A stretch of DNA of 64,000 nt from Effrenium voratum. Its lineage: Eukaryota > Sar > Dinophyceae > Suessiales > Symbiodiniaceae. The notes beneath the pieces are model-generated. The model worked only from the letters and a program-made list of their open reading frames with translations, ran no database searches and had not been told where the DNA came from. Shown here in pieces: positions 35,561-47,378 of the stretch. Every line of letters begins with the position of its first letter. Within the stretch, counting starts at the first letter, position 1. The DNA lies in the NCBI GenBank assembly GCA_963377175.1, contig CAUJNA010003777.1, positions 132,109 through 196,108 on the forward strand, written 5' to 3'. The translations under genes and the position numbers were made by a program.

Positions 35561-36903
35561 GCTTGTCAAGATAGGGGAACTCTCAAAATGGGTGGGTTTA
35601 CTTGGTGGTTTCTGTTCAAAATTATCCACAATGGGTTCCCCAAAAAAGGAACGCCGCAATTCGGGATTAGGCAACCAACTATGGTGGGGTTCCCTGTTGT
35701 CAGACACACGCATATGAGTGTTGAAAGCGTTTTTTTTTTTCAGAGGGCCCTTTCAGCTTGAATAAAAGGAAATCCAACTTCTAGGACTACAGACCGGCTC
35801 TGGAAAACCACCCCACTGATTGCTATGTCCAGATAAAGCCGTGGATTGTTATTATGTGCGGTAAACTGCCCCGCTTTTGTTTGCTCTTTCCAGATGCAAC
35901 ACCTGTTTCAATTTTGTTTAATTTGTTTTGCCATCTTCAGAGTCAGGACTGCACTATACATCGCCGCACCATTGCTGAGACATGCTCAAATCTATGTGTT
36001 TTCCTTTGTTTCCCCTCCAAACAAGCCCAGCATGTGTGCTCTCAACAAAGACATACACTTTTCCAGATAGAGCCTCGCTTCCTGAGTTCTTGGACTTCAT
36101 AGGAACACGATTGTAACGGTAAACCAACAATTCACTTCAGCCTTTTCTCCACGGATGACACCATGACATAGACATGTTTATCATGCAGGGCCTAAATAGT
36201 GTCAGACCCAGACCGGTAAATGGTACCAAACTACCACCGGCGGAGGACTCCAATTAAGAACCTGCCCTCCCTCAGGCGGTTTCGAAGGAGATACACCAAA
36301 GCAACGCCAGCTCGTTTAGTGCTTCTATGTCCTACGTTGGATTGCAAACCTTGGAGCCTACCCGCACGGTGGCTGGACATTGATATCAACGGATAAGATG
36401 CTCCAAACCAATGATGACAGCTATGTCCGACACCTTGTCTCAAACACCTGGGTATAAACTATGGTTGGACTGGTGGACATCATTCGCATTCGGGTCTCAA
36501 ATGTCTCCACCAATCACTGTTTATGGACACGTGCCAAAAAGTGATGCTTGAATCTACCTTCTGAGGAGGAAACTGACCGAAAAAGGGCACCTGTGGGCCT
36601 ACTGCTCCGCAGACTAACACGGAACCCCAAAGCGGGATTCACGAGAGGGAGATTCCTCTAAACATGGACGTGTTGCCTTCCAGATTATCTGCAGGGGAGT
36701 AAATCCAACCAAATTGTGGTGACGCGTTTGTTGTTTGATTGATCGGACCCCTTGGTGCACATCATTTTCATCCGGGCTCCACCGTCGCTGCCGTGCGGGC
36801 TTGTGTCTACTGAGCACTTTGAGGGTGTTTTCCGACCCAACTTCGCTTAAAGGCCCTCAAGGCACAAACAAGGCACGCGACGGGATGCGAAAAGCGAACG
36901 CAG

Positions 36904-36981
36904 GCCATGCTGCACTTTGTGAACGACACCTTGATCCTCTATGGGGGCATCTCCAACGGCGTGTGCCTGGCTGACACCTGG
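36904..36981 (+). CDS. Gene B exon: Kelch blade (GG motif)
   Basis: 26 codons in phase 0-0 between GAACGCAG and a GC-type donor (ACCTGG|GCCCAG; in frame, a stop follows three codons later, so the exon must end here). Reads AMLHFVNDTLILYGGISNGV then CLADTW. The pattern hydrophobic-x-L-x-x-Y-G-G-n-DTW is a Kelch repeat. Spliced to 37639 it gives DTW-VSRTGAEWTQVT, the expected continuation, which strongly supports both boundaries. Confidence 0.75.
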
Positions 36982-37081
36982 GCCCAGACCTAAGGAGCTG
37001 CCGGTGATAGCTTCGAGAAGCCGCCGGGGAGGGGGGCAAAACGCATTGAAACAGCCAGCCAGTGCAGTGCCAGCCGCTTCA

Positions 37082-37600
37082 AAGTAAACTAAACGCAAGT
37101 CTGTTTTTTTTTTTTTTTACAATGGCTATTTAAGGATGTTAAACGGGGCTGGCTCGATTGTGCAAGCCGTAGGTTTTCAGTCCCTGAACTTGGGCAGCAA
37201 GCGGATTGTGAGCTATAGCCCACTATGTCCCCCCTAAGTGGCTTGACCCTGTTCTAAGTGGGCTATGTTGACCCCGGATTAATAACCCCCTGTCTATCAA
37301 TATGGGGGTGTTCCCCTCCAGAAGTGGTCTGAATCCCCACTAAACCAAATCGGACAGCCCCTATATAAAATTAAACAGAGGCTTCTTAGTCCGGGGTCGT
37401 TCGACCAAGTGAGCAAGCTGTTTGTGAGCTATGCATGGGCGGCCGTGGGTCAAAACCAATGGTACCATTTTGGGAAAGGTGCACCACCCTTTTTAGAACC
37501 TATTTTAGTGGGGATTGGGATGTTCACATACGATTTGGGTTTTGACCCATGGCCGGGTGTGTTAACCCTGTTATTCTTGTGCCACGCCCGTCACGTCGCA
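37082..37600. other. Intron between two Kelch exons
   Basis: Intron 36982-37638 (GC-AG). It carries a T-run (37106-37117) and a reverse copy of family E (37445-37530). Confidence 0.6.
37445..37530 (-). repeat. Dispersed repeat family E, reverse copy
   Basis: TCAAAACCAATGGTACCATT, GGTGCACCACC and GAACCTATTTTAGTG in the orientation opposite to the copies at 56177, 63002 and 11432. Confidence 0.8.
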
Positions 37601-37638
37601 CCCGGAGAAAAGAAAAACAAAAACAAACCCTCACCGAG

Positions 37639-37734
37639 GTCTCCAGGACTGGGGCGGAGTGGACGCAGGTGACGGGGGTGATCTCGGACCACAACCGGCT
37701 GGTGCCCTTGGCACGGGGCACAGCTCGACTTCGC
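37639..37734 (+). CDS. Gene B exon: Kelch/Asp-box segment
   Basis: 32 codons in phase 0-0 between TCACCGAG and CTTCGC|GTGGTT. Reads VSRTGAEWTQVTGVISDHNR then LVPLARGTARLR. The S-x-T-G-x-x-W-T-Q-V-T element followed by P-L-A-R-G-T-A matches the Asp-box/Kelch sequence that follows D-x-W in beta-propeller repeats. It joins directly in phase to exon 36904-36981. Confidence 0.75.
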
Positions 37735-40700
37735 GTGGTTTTCTTGGCGTCTTCTCAGAGGTGGGTCTCTGTTTCGTTTATTTTGAAAACCAGATTCATG
37801 TTAGTTGTTTTTTCGTGGCTTTTAAATGGGAACTCTCTTTTTTTGTTGGTTTTGAAGGGAAACCAAAAGAACAACCATCATGGTGTTGGCTTTATATTTG
37901 AAGTTTTGCTAAATATTATACAACATCTGAACATATGTACCCTGAATTGGGCCAAGTTTGGGTTGCCCATTGTAAAGCCAACCCAAAGCGGCTTCCCCTT
38001 TTGGGATTCAACCAAGCTGTATGGAAGGGCTTTCGGTCACCCAGTCTAGGGGTTGATCCCCCATCCTTTTCAAGGCTCATAAAATCCAGCCGTTCCTCGG
38101 GTTTGCGGCCTGGAAGTGGGGAGGTTCGCCTCGCTGAAGATGTGCCATCCAAGAAAACACGTTTGGGGTCCTTGTGGCCAAACCCCCTGGCTTCAGACAA
38201 CATGGACTGCTTTTGGTCGGAAGTCGGGACGCCAAAAGGAAGCCAGCCGAAAAATTGGGGCCTTGGAGAAACCTCGGCTGGCTTGGGGTTCTCTTCTCGG
38301 CCCAGGTGTCCCACTCCCCCACTTCTGTGGATGGGAATGGGTGCCCGAGGCCCCAGTCGCAAAAGGCGTTCTTGGACGTGTCAACTACTCAGAAGGAAGG
38401 TTATGAGTATGTATAGTCATAAGTTATAAGTCAACAGACCCCTGTTGTGTCACTTGGAAACCCTGGTGAGAGCCTGGTGTTGTCTCGACCCCGGATTCAT
38501 GGACCTGCCGGAGTGTTGAAGGGCTGTTCCCTCAAGTAAAGGCTTGCAGAGGTCGATGAACCCTGGGTCGAAATGATGGGTTGTCAAGCATATGGTTGCC
38601 TCTTTCTGGGCTCTGGCGGCTTCTGTCCTCCGGCAGCAAGAAGAGCGCTTTTGGCAACTCCCCTCCCCGAAACATGATCCAGCCTGGTGAGTTGGTAAAC
38701 AGACACCTGTCCATGGAGAACCTTGAATGTGTCGAGGTTTGTCAGAAGGTAATGGTACTGTTTTACGGGCACCTGACGGTTTCCATGTTTGATCCTTTGA
38801 ACAGATCCCCGCTCTCCCGTGAAAAAAGAACACGGACCAGTCCCCCAAAATGGCTCTCCCAAGAAAAAGACGCTTATAGTTCCATGTCACTCATAGCGAC
38901 AATGAAGGCTCTGAAAACTGGGCTTCATGCGGGCAAATAGAAGCCCCCAAACAAGATTGTGTCTATTGCCGGTGGGAGGACGAAGGAGGATGAGAAGGAA
39001 GGATGGGCCTCACATTCCCCACAAATATCATGGAATCTGACCACCCAATGTTTTTGCATCCATGTCTCAAAGCAACCTTTGAAAAATGTCCGGTCCATTT
39101 TAGTCAAGGTCCCAGGTTAACCTTCAATTTCCCCGGTCCTTTTGAGCAGAGTGTGTAAACACCTTGTCCTTGGGTTTGGCTTGGGGTTTCCTTTGTTTCC
39201 TTCCGCCAAGTCGTCACTTTGTGCAGGGGCCGGATCCTTGACAAGAAATGCGGGGCCAATGCCCGACGGGTTTGAGGTTGACAACCGCTTTTGGGGTCCT
39301 CAAGAATGGTGCCTTTCGTGGAACTCCCCAGTGTCGGTTCTGTTTGTTGGAGGGTGTCATGACCCTTAGGGTGGTTTTGAAAGTGGATTGGGATCAACCT
39401 TCTGACAACAGGGGCGGATCAGTTGATTTGGTCCGGGGTTCACATGCATACCAGTTCAGAGATGGATCTGCCTTAAGAGTCTGACTTTCTTCGTCACTCG
39501 CATCCAGTAAGCCAATACCTCAGACACCCAGCGGTGCCATTTGTTCAATTCTTGGTAGGGGGATTGCTCTTTCAAATTCACGAATCACCAACCACAAGGG
39601 GTGCCTTGTTTCCATGAAAATCCACTGAGAGTCTGGAAGAGTTACTGTATAGTTGATTGTCCTTGACTTTTGGGAGGGTAGGGCAAGAGACCCAGCACGG
39701 GACCGCGTAAACCACTTCCCTCCCAAGATGCGGCTGGGAGTATATCCAGGGTCCCCCTGCAGTCAATTGCCGTCCCCCAATTCATGTTTCGCAAGGGGGG
39801 TCCACTGAGTCCCTGAGCTTTGGACTTTTGGGGAAGACCAAACGAAAAGCTCTGGACTGACTTTTGGCTCATCCACTCAAGCGAGCGAAGGCTTAAAAAC
39901 CCATATCAATCCCCATTCCCAGGGTACCGTCGGGTACAAGTATTGGTGTGCCTGCTTGAGGGTCAGCGATTTTTCTTTGCGGCCTTACAGGGAAAGCAAA
40001 AGGAAAACCAGGGGTCCCCTATTTTAAGACACCCATATAAACAGGACTGCTCTGTTTGTCCAGTTGGGAATCGGCCCTCCCTTGATTATTGCTGTACGAA
40101 TCGATGGATTGGAAGATGGATTCGGCCGGGCGGTCATGTTCTCGGCAAGAAATCAACATGGTTTCAGACTAGAGCTCCACTCGAAGGAAATCAGTAACGT
40201 GATATTCTCCTTGGGTCATTCCTTCACCTCACCCAGCCAGTGGACACACTTTACACGTTTTTCCTTGGTGCCTCTCCCTTTTTACTAGTGGTGGCCCAAA
40301 AAGTGTACACTTTTTGTTGGCTGGTCACTGGCCAAGTGAGTCACTCATGAGGCATTTGGCTCCTGGGGGGGCGCTGTAACTCTGATGCTGGCACCCTGTG
40401 GAAGACGCAGCGCCCTCAGGCTGTTTGCGGCCACTTCGCCTGAAAGAGGGGTCTTCACAGAGTACGTACATGTTTTTCATTGACGAAATACAGTGGGTGG
40501 ACGAAATCCTGCACCACCTAAGAAGTCCTAGAATGATGATTCCCCTGTCAACACCAACAAACAAATGGTTTCCCATGGCTTCAAAGTGGTGCGAAATGGA
40601 TTTCGTCCATCCACAGTATGGACAACCTGAAGAAGGTATTTGCTTTTAGTGCACCCCGAAGGGCCAAGAAGCTTGGGCAGAAAAACATGTAACCAGAGAG

Positions 40701-42961
40701 AGAGAGAGAGAGGTTCGGAAAGCCTCTCGGGTTGATTCTTCACTTGGTTCACGCTCTGGCAGACCTTCAAAACGGGTGCATTCCGTTGGTTTCAGTTGAG
40801 TTCAGATTATTTGTTTTTGCCACCCTCCCTGTGGCTATGGCAGTCACTAAGTCCCCCTTGCAAGAGGAACATCCTCTTCCCGGGTCCAGGGAGCGTCCAC
40901 CAGCATCGACAAATCTTGGGGAGGGATCTCTTTTGCGCTCAACCCACTTTAGAGGCAATCCGGATCATGGAGGATTCCCCCCCGCAAGGTTGGTTTATCC
41001 GGGCTCGTCGCAGTCGGGGAGAAGGCTGTTTTGAAGGGACCTTGGGGGATAGGGTGGGTGAGGTTTGTCCATTGAAAAGTTCGCAAACGCAATCGCAAGG
41101 GTTTACAAGGGGCTTAAATGGGGTGGGGTGGGATTAAACCGGGGTTTACTCAACTCTTGGCTAAGCCCCAGACTATCCAAGCGCTTCGGTGATACCGGGG
41201 ATCCTTGTTCTGTGAAGAATTCGTCGTTGAGAAGAAGGCGTTGTATCAAAGGGAAAGAACTGCGTCTGGGATACATGCGCCAACATACCGTTGCCCTCAA
41301 ATATCCCCCATTTAGATTGGTGACCCTTGTTCCACGGGCTCGTATCGTGGGAAGGGACCCTCAGTACAGACGTGGGCTTGTGGAAACACAAGCACTCTTT
41401 CAAGGGACTGTACATTGAGACATATAAGTGAGTATCTAATATACATATACATATATATATATATACACATATATTATACCCCTATTTGGGGGAGGATAAC
41501 ATGCTAGTCATTGAGCCCATTCCCACCTGACAAGCGCCCAACATCCCTATTGGCCGTCTTAGCAAGTAGTTTTTTTTGTTGGTTTCAAGAAGGGCTGAGG
41601 GGAAGGCCTAAACAAATCTTCAAGACGATGTTAGCTCCACTCACTTTCCTGGGCTTCAGTCACTTTTTGGGAAGATCATGTTTAATAAACAAAAATCCAA
41701 ATTGGCTTCTGACCAAAACGAAAAGGGGACACCACGTCAAGCGGTGAGCTGGGCTCGCGCTCGCCTGAGGTGCGACATCGGCAGATCCTGGTCCCACGTG
41801 CCCAGACCCACGCCCATCCCCTTCGGCCTGGGAACCCAAAGCGTTGGGCGATGATCTGATCTGGCCAACCCAAATCGATGACAGCTTCCTTAATTAGGTT
41901 GGGCGGATACTCCGAGCAAAACTGGCAAACATGTTGGAACGGAAATCGGCATTATCAGCACTGAGAACCCTAAGCCTCGCTACATCTTTTTTGGGGAGAA
42001 GTTTGAAGAAAAGCACAATGCAATTCGCTAGGGGGCTTTTCCACCATTATTTGTCCAACAAGCTAGTCCAAAAGGAGAGTTTGCTTTTGGTGCACCCCTC
42101 TTCCTTCCAACCGTTTAGGCGCATTGGTAGCTTGGAGTTGACACCATTGCTGCCCGAAACGCCCTTCCAAATGATGGAAGGGGAAACCAGACCAACTTGC
42201 TTGACACGGCCCCACCATCTACGACCAACGCGTCAAACCTGCCGACCAAAACATTCCCAGGGTTTGGCCTAAAGATTACCAACACCCAAGGGTAACAAAT
42301 TTGTCAACTGGTTCATTGAGTTCCCTTTTAGGCCACCCCACGCCCCAGAAGGTTCGTAGAACTCTTTCATCAGACCCACTTCCAAGATTCATGCAGAACC
42401 CTTCCTCTGTGTTTCTGGGGGCTTTGGCCTCCTCCCCCATTTGCACCATGTCCACCGTTTCTGTGAGCTCCAGATGGTTCAAATGCAGCCCGAGGGTTGG
42501 GGTTCGTCTAACATGAGGGCCGCCAAGTTAACGTCTAGCTTCCATGACCCCATTCGCCGTTTCCGCTTCCCCCCCTGGCCGAAATGTGGTTTTGCCATGC
42601 ACGGCGCCATTCTGGATGTATTCCCAGAAACCCCTTCCACTCATCCAATCCTTCTATCCAGCCCGTTTTGGTGGTGGTTCTGAGATCAGCCGGAGTGCCG
42701 CCACAGCTGAAACGGGTTTCATGTTACCACTTTCTGGGAGTGACCAAGGGGATCTCCGAAGCGATCAAGTAGGATAACGTTGTCGTGGAACAACCCTGCT
42801 GCTACATCCTTGTGGCACATTTTCTATGCGGGCAAGCAAAGGGGATCATGAAACCGTAGTATTGCGCCGTGGACATGTGCACCAACTCTATCACAGAAAG
42901 GGGGATTGTTCGAGACCAGTACTGTAGGTCAGCAGTGTCCGAACCTTCTCGAGGCCAAGAG
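37735..42961. other. Long intron-like region with repeats and weak frames
   Basis: Family C (39808-39892, 41636-41712), family K (40490-40616), (AG)n at 40698-40713 and (TA)n near 41437-41470. Protein-like unsupported frames: 38174-38416, 38581-38940, 41065-41418, 41743-41840 and (minus) 42276-42482. Some may be unrecognised exons of the Kelch region, since the propeller is incomplete between 37734 and 42962. Confidence 0.45.
40490..40616. repeat. Inverted-repeat element, family K
   Basis: Left arm CAGTGGGTGGACGAAAT with CACCACCT, right arm GTGGTGCGAAATGGATTTCG with TCCATCCACAGTA; about 125 bp in all. The arms match those at 3283-3372. Confidence 0.6.
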
Positions 42962-43081
42962 GTGCCGCCCAAGTTCCCCGACGCCTTCCGGGATCACGCC
43001 ATGACCGTGCTGGGAGGCATGTTCAGCGAGTCGGGCACGCATCATCGCTATGATTCCTTTGAAAGGACCCAACAAAGCAAG
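42962..43081 (+). CDS. Gene B exon: Kelch blade (GG motif)
   Basis: 40 codons in phase 0-0 between GGCCAAGAG and AGCAAG|GTGTTG. Reads VPPKFPDAFRDHAMTVLGGM then FSESGTHHRYDSFERTQQSK. The D-H-A-M-x-V-L-G-G-x-F core is a Kelch repeat signature. The C-terminal third (YDSFERTQQSK) is less typical, and an earlier GC donor is possible. Confidence 0.65.
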
Positions 43082-43693
43082 GTGTTGGTTTGTGTTTGTT
43101 TTTTTGGTCTCCAAGAACGCTCTTTTTTTTTGTTTTCTGTTGGTTTGTCTCCAAACCAGGTGAACATTAAACAGGCAAACACCCCTTAGGGCTGGTCAGG
43201 GACCCCTTGAAAAATTTGGGCAATCATTGCCAAGGTTCCTTTGAAGAGAACCATGAACATAATTTCGGCCGTGGTGCATTTGAGCAACCGACCTTTACTG
43301 TTGGTTTTGGGAAGACATGGGGGCCGGCCCCAGTTTGCCCTTGTTCTTTTGGGAACAAGTACTTTTGTCAGGGCCTCTTTTTCCGAGGGTATCTTCTTTT
43401 GGGTTGCTTCAGAGAGAAATCAGAAGAACGCCACCAACTCTAAGGGTCCCTGTTATTGCAGCTGATTGGTGGACATACCCCGCAAGCAGGGAGCCAACTC
43501 AAATACCACCAACTGTAAAGCAGATGTGTGGTCCTGGGTTCCCATATGTTCCCATTATGACGTAGTGACTGGTGTGAAAGGGTTGGAGGCTGGGATTGTT
43601 GGGTTGTAGGGTCTCCCTGCAATGTGTAGCTTCCCTGGGAGGGTTGAATATAATTAAATAGCTAGCCCATATGTTATCATGATATTTCGATAG

Positions 43694-43810
43694 CTGGATC
43701 CCCTGGAGCCATCAACTCCCGACATCACGGCTTCGGTTTTCCGGGTTTTTGCTGCCACTCGGGACTGCGAGGCTGGCAGCTCATCGTGGTGGACGCCTCC
43801 CCCGGCACCA
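43694..43810 (+). CDS. Gene B exon: probable beta-propeller segment
   Basis: 39 codons in phase 0-0 between TTCGATAG and CACCA|GTGAAG. Reads LDPLEPSTPDITASVFRVFA then ATRDCEAGSSSWWTPPPAP. The VFR-x-T-R-D-...-SSWWTPP-AP run has the look of the D-x-W/R-x-T-D-G-x-x-W segment in Kelch/Asp-box repeats, but with substitutions. Splice sites are canonical, and the intron behind it starts with a family B repeat. Confidence 0.65.
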
Positions 43811-43860
43811 GTGAAGCAGTCTGGAGGTCGGAAGTCGAGGGATTCCAGCGATTGTCACCT

Positions 43861-43970
43861 TTGGTGCATTTTGCATGGATGTTAGGATTTTAACTTTTTG
43901 CCAACTAATGGGTTTTCCACTAAACCACTAAAAGTTAAACTTCTTAGCAGGGGAGCAGAAAGCAACCAAG
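43861..43970 (+). repeat. Dispersed repeat family B, copy 2
   Basis: TTGGTGCATTTTGCATGGAT, GTTAGGATTTTAACTTTTTG, CCACTAAAAGTTAAACTT, ending AGCAG-GGGAGCAGAAAGCAACCAAG. It lies 50 bp after exon 43694-43810. Confidence 0.85.
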
Positions 43971-44921
43971 TCACGCTGTGCGTCCTGTACTTGGATATCC
44001 CGATCTTATGTCAGACTTGTCCATACAAGCATATGCACATAGTACAGCGGGCTCTTTTCTCTTTTGTTTGGGGGGTGGGCAATGGGATGTTCCAAAGAAT
44101 GATCGGAGACCAGAGTTCGGTTTTCCCACCTCATCTACAATTGTCGAATACTCATCCGGAGCCATGGGAAGGTCATGGCCCTTGGTCCTGAATGGCCCCA
44201 AGTCTGCAATGGCTCCCTGTGCTATGGCACTGAATGAGTACAATCGGTTTGGATTGGCGGTTTGAGCTTCGCTTGGTGTGAATGTGAGTCAGCTTTGCCA
44301 GACCCCCAGAGCGTCATGACCATCTGAGTGAGCGTTTTGGGCTATGGGGGTGTTTGAACAAATGGGGGCCCGTTTGATTTGAGTTCGTTGGGAAATCAAC
44401 GAGAAACCGCCATAAAGCAAAGGGCCGAAAGGGTTTAACTGTTTTTTGGACATGGAAAGCCCTTTTTGGTTTCACATTGGCGGCGGATCCTTTTTGTTGG
44501 ACACGCCCATATAGCGTCCCTTGGCTGCGTTCACGAGCAAGCCAACCACATGTAGGGGTCCAAACCAGTTGTCTGCAAGATTTGGTCCTAAAAAGGCTTA
44601 TTGCTCCTGTGTCTGTAGGGTCTCTGGTTCTTGCTGGTTTCTCCTCAGAAAACCACATTTGGTTGACCCATATTTTTGTCCCGGACTTGGACCATGTTAC
44701 TGGAAGCTCCGCCAAAACCAACTTTATATTTTTGGGTAGTTCAGGGTATTTGTGAGCCCATAGTTTTTGTTTCTTCTTTTCGGGTACCCTTTCTGGTTGT
44801 TTTGGAAGGGAACCCACAAGGAAAGCGACACATATTTGTGGGTGCCCAAAGAATCAGCGACACACCGAAGTGGGCCTGGTGAGGTGTGGCTTTGGCCTTT
44901 CGTGCGGCTCGGATTCGCCAG

Positions 44922-45005
44922 GTTCAACTCGCCTGCTGCAGATCACGTGCAACGAGTGTCAGGCGGTTCAGTGGCCGCCTGAGGCGGCTGTCGCAGGGAC
45001 GCGGC
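44922..45005 (+). CDS. Gene B exon, probable
   Basis: GC-rich block after GATTCGCCAG. Reads STRLLQITCNECQAVQWPPE then AAVAGTRL in the frame that stays open until 45024. Acceptor reasonable, donor unclear (GT at about 44990 or GC near 45010). Position between Kelch exons suggests it belongs to the same protein. Confidence 0.45.
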
Positions 45006-45235
45006 TTGCTATGGCTTTATAAGTCCATTTGGGCGGTTCTCGAAACAAGAATCCCATATGGCAGGCTTCCTTTGGGCTTCCTTTGGCCTTCTTGGGTTTC
45101 ACCATTCCAGGAAACTCCCATATATGAACCCCTCGCAAAAGCCCCCCAGCAATCATCTTGAACGACCCAACAAAAACCCACGGCTCCAAAAATACGGCTA
45201 CTCCTCCCCTCGCATGTTACTTGGCCTCTCGCGAG

Positions 45236-45389
45236 TCACCGGCGACGCGTTTGAGGCAGACGCCGTCAGTCGGAAGGGGCCGCTGCCCTTCGGCCTGCGG
45301 CGCGGGCCGAAGCTCATGGCCACCTCTCAGGGCGGCCTCTTCTTGGTGGGCGGCCCGCGCCTCAGCGGGCGCGGCGAGGGGGCGACCTC
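45236..45389 (+). CDS. Gene B exon: Kelch blade (GG motif)
   Basis: 154 nt between CTCTCGCGAG and GACCTC|GTAAAA. Contains AFEADAVSRKGPLPFGLRRG, then PKLMATSQGGLFLVGGPRLS and GRGEGAT. The S-x-x-G-x-L-F-L-V-G-G core is a clear Kelch motif; D-x-W should follow and is found two exons on at 47285. Very GC-rich compared with its introns. It ends with two bases of a split codon, so an intermediate exon or a shifted junction is needed before 47285. Confidence 0.7.
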
Positions 45390-45465
45390 GTAAAACACCT
45401 AGGCTGGGGCCCGGAAGGCGAATGGGTCCCCCTACTAAAAGTGGCAGTTGGCTCCTCTTCACGGC

Positions 45466-45500
45466 GCATATATATATAATATACACAACATATATGTATA
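45466..45500. repeat. (TA)n-rich microsatellite
   Basis: TATATATATAATATACACAA and continuing AT-rich sequence, 77 bp after a Kelch exon. Confidence 0.85.
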
Positions 45501-47284
45501 GGGCTGGACTTTTCTACCAAAGATGCAGCAGTCTCTGGAGGCACCTTTCGCGTGGGTCGGCTTCGTATTGAGGTTCTTGCGTGAAACTATTCTAAGAGTG
45601 CATCACTCTTGACACAATCCTCTGCCAGCTGCGGAGGGACTGTGTGACTGTTGGCAAAGACCGTGGCCTGCTGTTGACAGCCACGTGGAAGCCATTTTGG
45701 GTTCTTTTCCCATGGGCGCCATCCTAGGGTTTGATGTCGAACACCCCTGGGATCCTCTTTGAATGTCAACATTTACAGCATATGGACCAGCATCAAACAT
45801 ATTGGTTGGAGCGGGGGAAGCTGAGGTAGAAAGGGTCAGCTGACAATCCAAGCTGCTAAGGGGTCTCACTGGGGGCTGAATTGCCCAGTGAGTTACGGTT
45901 GAGACAAACCAGACACAGTCAGCCTGATCACTCATCTTTCACCAGACGAAGTGAAATGTCCCATGGCCGGAGCTCCATGACTTGCCAGTGGCCTAGGCAA
46001 TCTTTGCCCAGCCAACGGAGGAAATTGCAGCTTCAATGATGCCAGGGCGCTGAGTTGGTGGGAAATGGCACATATTGCCTCCATGTTTCCAAAAAGAGAA
46101 CCGCAAGATCTGCGCTTTCCTCGACCGTCCTGTTCAACACTCAGCGTTCTTCGGCTTATGTTTCGGAAGGACTACCTCCCCTTCAAGCGCGTATGGGAGG
46201 GGATACCGTCTACATCAAGCTTTCGTTTGCGCCCTCCCGACGTTGCCATTGTTTTGTGCGGGTTCGAAGCTTTCAGGAACGCATCATTAGTCAGATTTGC
46301 TGGCGAGGGTACATGGGTTCTGAGAGCTAAGTACCCCCATGTGCACTTTTCCCAAAATGAGCACAAAGCGTTCTGAATGGTCCAGGCACCCAAGTTGGAT
46401 CTGAGCCTGGCAAGGCAGTTTGCTATACTCGTACAGAAAGTTGTTTTCTGAAGGCCGGTGTTTGCCCATGTTTGCTATTCACGGTGTATCAGATTTGCTT
46501 TGTACTTCACACAGATGACCAACTGTCAAGTGTAGAGTTGTGTCTGTAGTTGTCTTCGGTTTCCCTCTAGGGAACTCATTGTTTTACCCTTATTGATCGA
46601 TTCGGTCGAGTGGTGTTATTTAGTTTTCTTTAGTCTTGGGAGCAACCCTAGTTGGTTCCCTCGAGGTCCATCTTGAAACAGGAACGCCCTGAGCCCCCTG
46701 TTTTCCTTTCAGGGAATTCCATCCGCAGCCCCAAGAAATGCCACCCAGGCTTCGTCCGGACTGTACTAATCAGAGGAGCATGCATTTCAGGGGTGGATTC
46801 CTCTTAGTATGGTCCGGAGCAATCCAAAGTGAGTTCTTGAATATTAAAGTATGGAAGGGGGGGGGGGTACATCCTCCATTTGCATATAGTGCCACGCTTG
46901 TGAGCAGGCAACCCAAATGGACGTGGACAATAACGAAGGGGGCGTGCCACAATGGTTGCGTGCGCGGTGCGAGCCAAAGGCAAAAGGCCCACAACGTTTC
47001 TACTAGTTGGGAGTGTGAAAGGAGGGCCAATTCAGCAACCTCCCTCAGGGTTGCTTCAGGGTTGCTCCGAGGCTGATGCTACGGGTGAAACTTGGGTTTC
47101 CCATTGGTTTTGGTGTCTTTGTTTTTCTTGTTGGCTTCTTTTTGGTTGCCATTGCTTTTTGGGTTTCCTTCGATTTCCCGCAGTTTCCTTTGCTTTGGGT
47201 ATTCTCTGTTGATCTTCTTTCACCGACCAAGTTTCTCCGTGCGCAGAAATCGTTTTTGGGTCGTTGTTGCAACCTGCCCTTGAG
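45501..47284. other. Intron-like region between Kelch exons
   Basis: Unsupported protein-like frames at 45603-45935 (minus, contains STSASPAPTNMFDAGPYAVN) and 46065-46376 (plus, contains RPPDVAIVLCGFEAFRNASL). They may be old retroelement fragments or chance frames. G-run at 46859-46867. Confidence 0.35.
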
Positions 47285-47378
47285 GTTTGGTACAGTCCTG
47301 ATGTCGGCGTAACCTGGCACTGCAAGACCAAGAACTACGGCGCGAAGACCTTGCCGCCCGCCCTGCAAGACGCGAGGG
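47285..47378 (+). CDS. Gene B exon: Asp-box/Kelch segment
   Basis: 94 nt between CCCTTGAG and GCGAGGG|GTAAAG. Reads VWYSPDVGVTWHCKTKNYGA then KTLPPALQDAR. S-P-D-V-G-V-T-W fits the Asp-box S-x-D-x-G-x-T-W, a sequence that alternates with Kelch GG motifs in propeller proteins. A Val-Trp-Tyr start implies that the preceding exon should end near Asp. Confidence 0.75.

Larger units (their letters stand above)
31408..36903. other. Long intron-like region with dispersed repeats
   Basis: Contains family H (31436-31530), family I with a perfect 12 bp hairpin (31562-31602), family C copies (32638-32726, 34196-34312), family F copy 3 and family G copy 2 (35464-35560). Protein-like but unsupported frames occur at 33748-34074 (minus, contains QLHKFQIARVVQRAGQHALI), 34753-34949 (plus) and 35100-35320 (plus, basic Ser/Arg-rich). 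Confidence 0.45.

Noticed and set aside
39850..39885. Sequence resembling the dinoflagellate spliced leader (TTTTGGCTCA...CTCAAG)
   Set aside because: The full leader is not present anywhere; the match is interrupted and lies inside a family C repeat.
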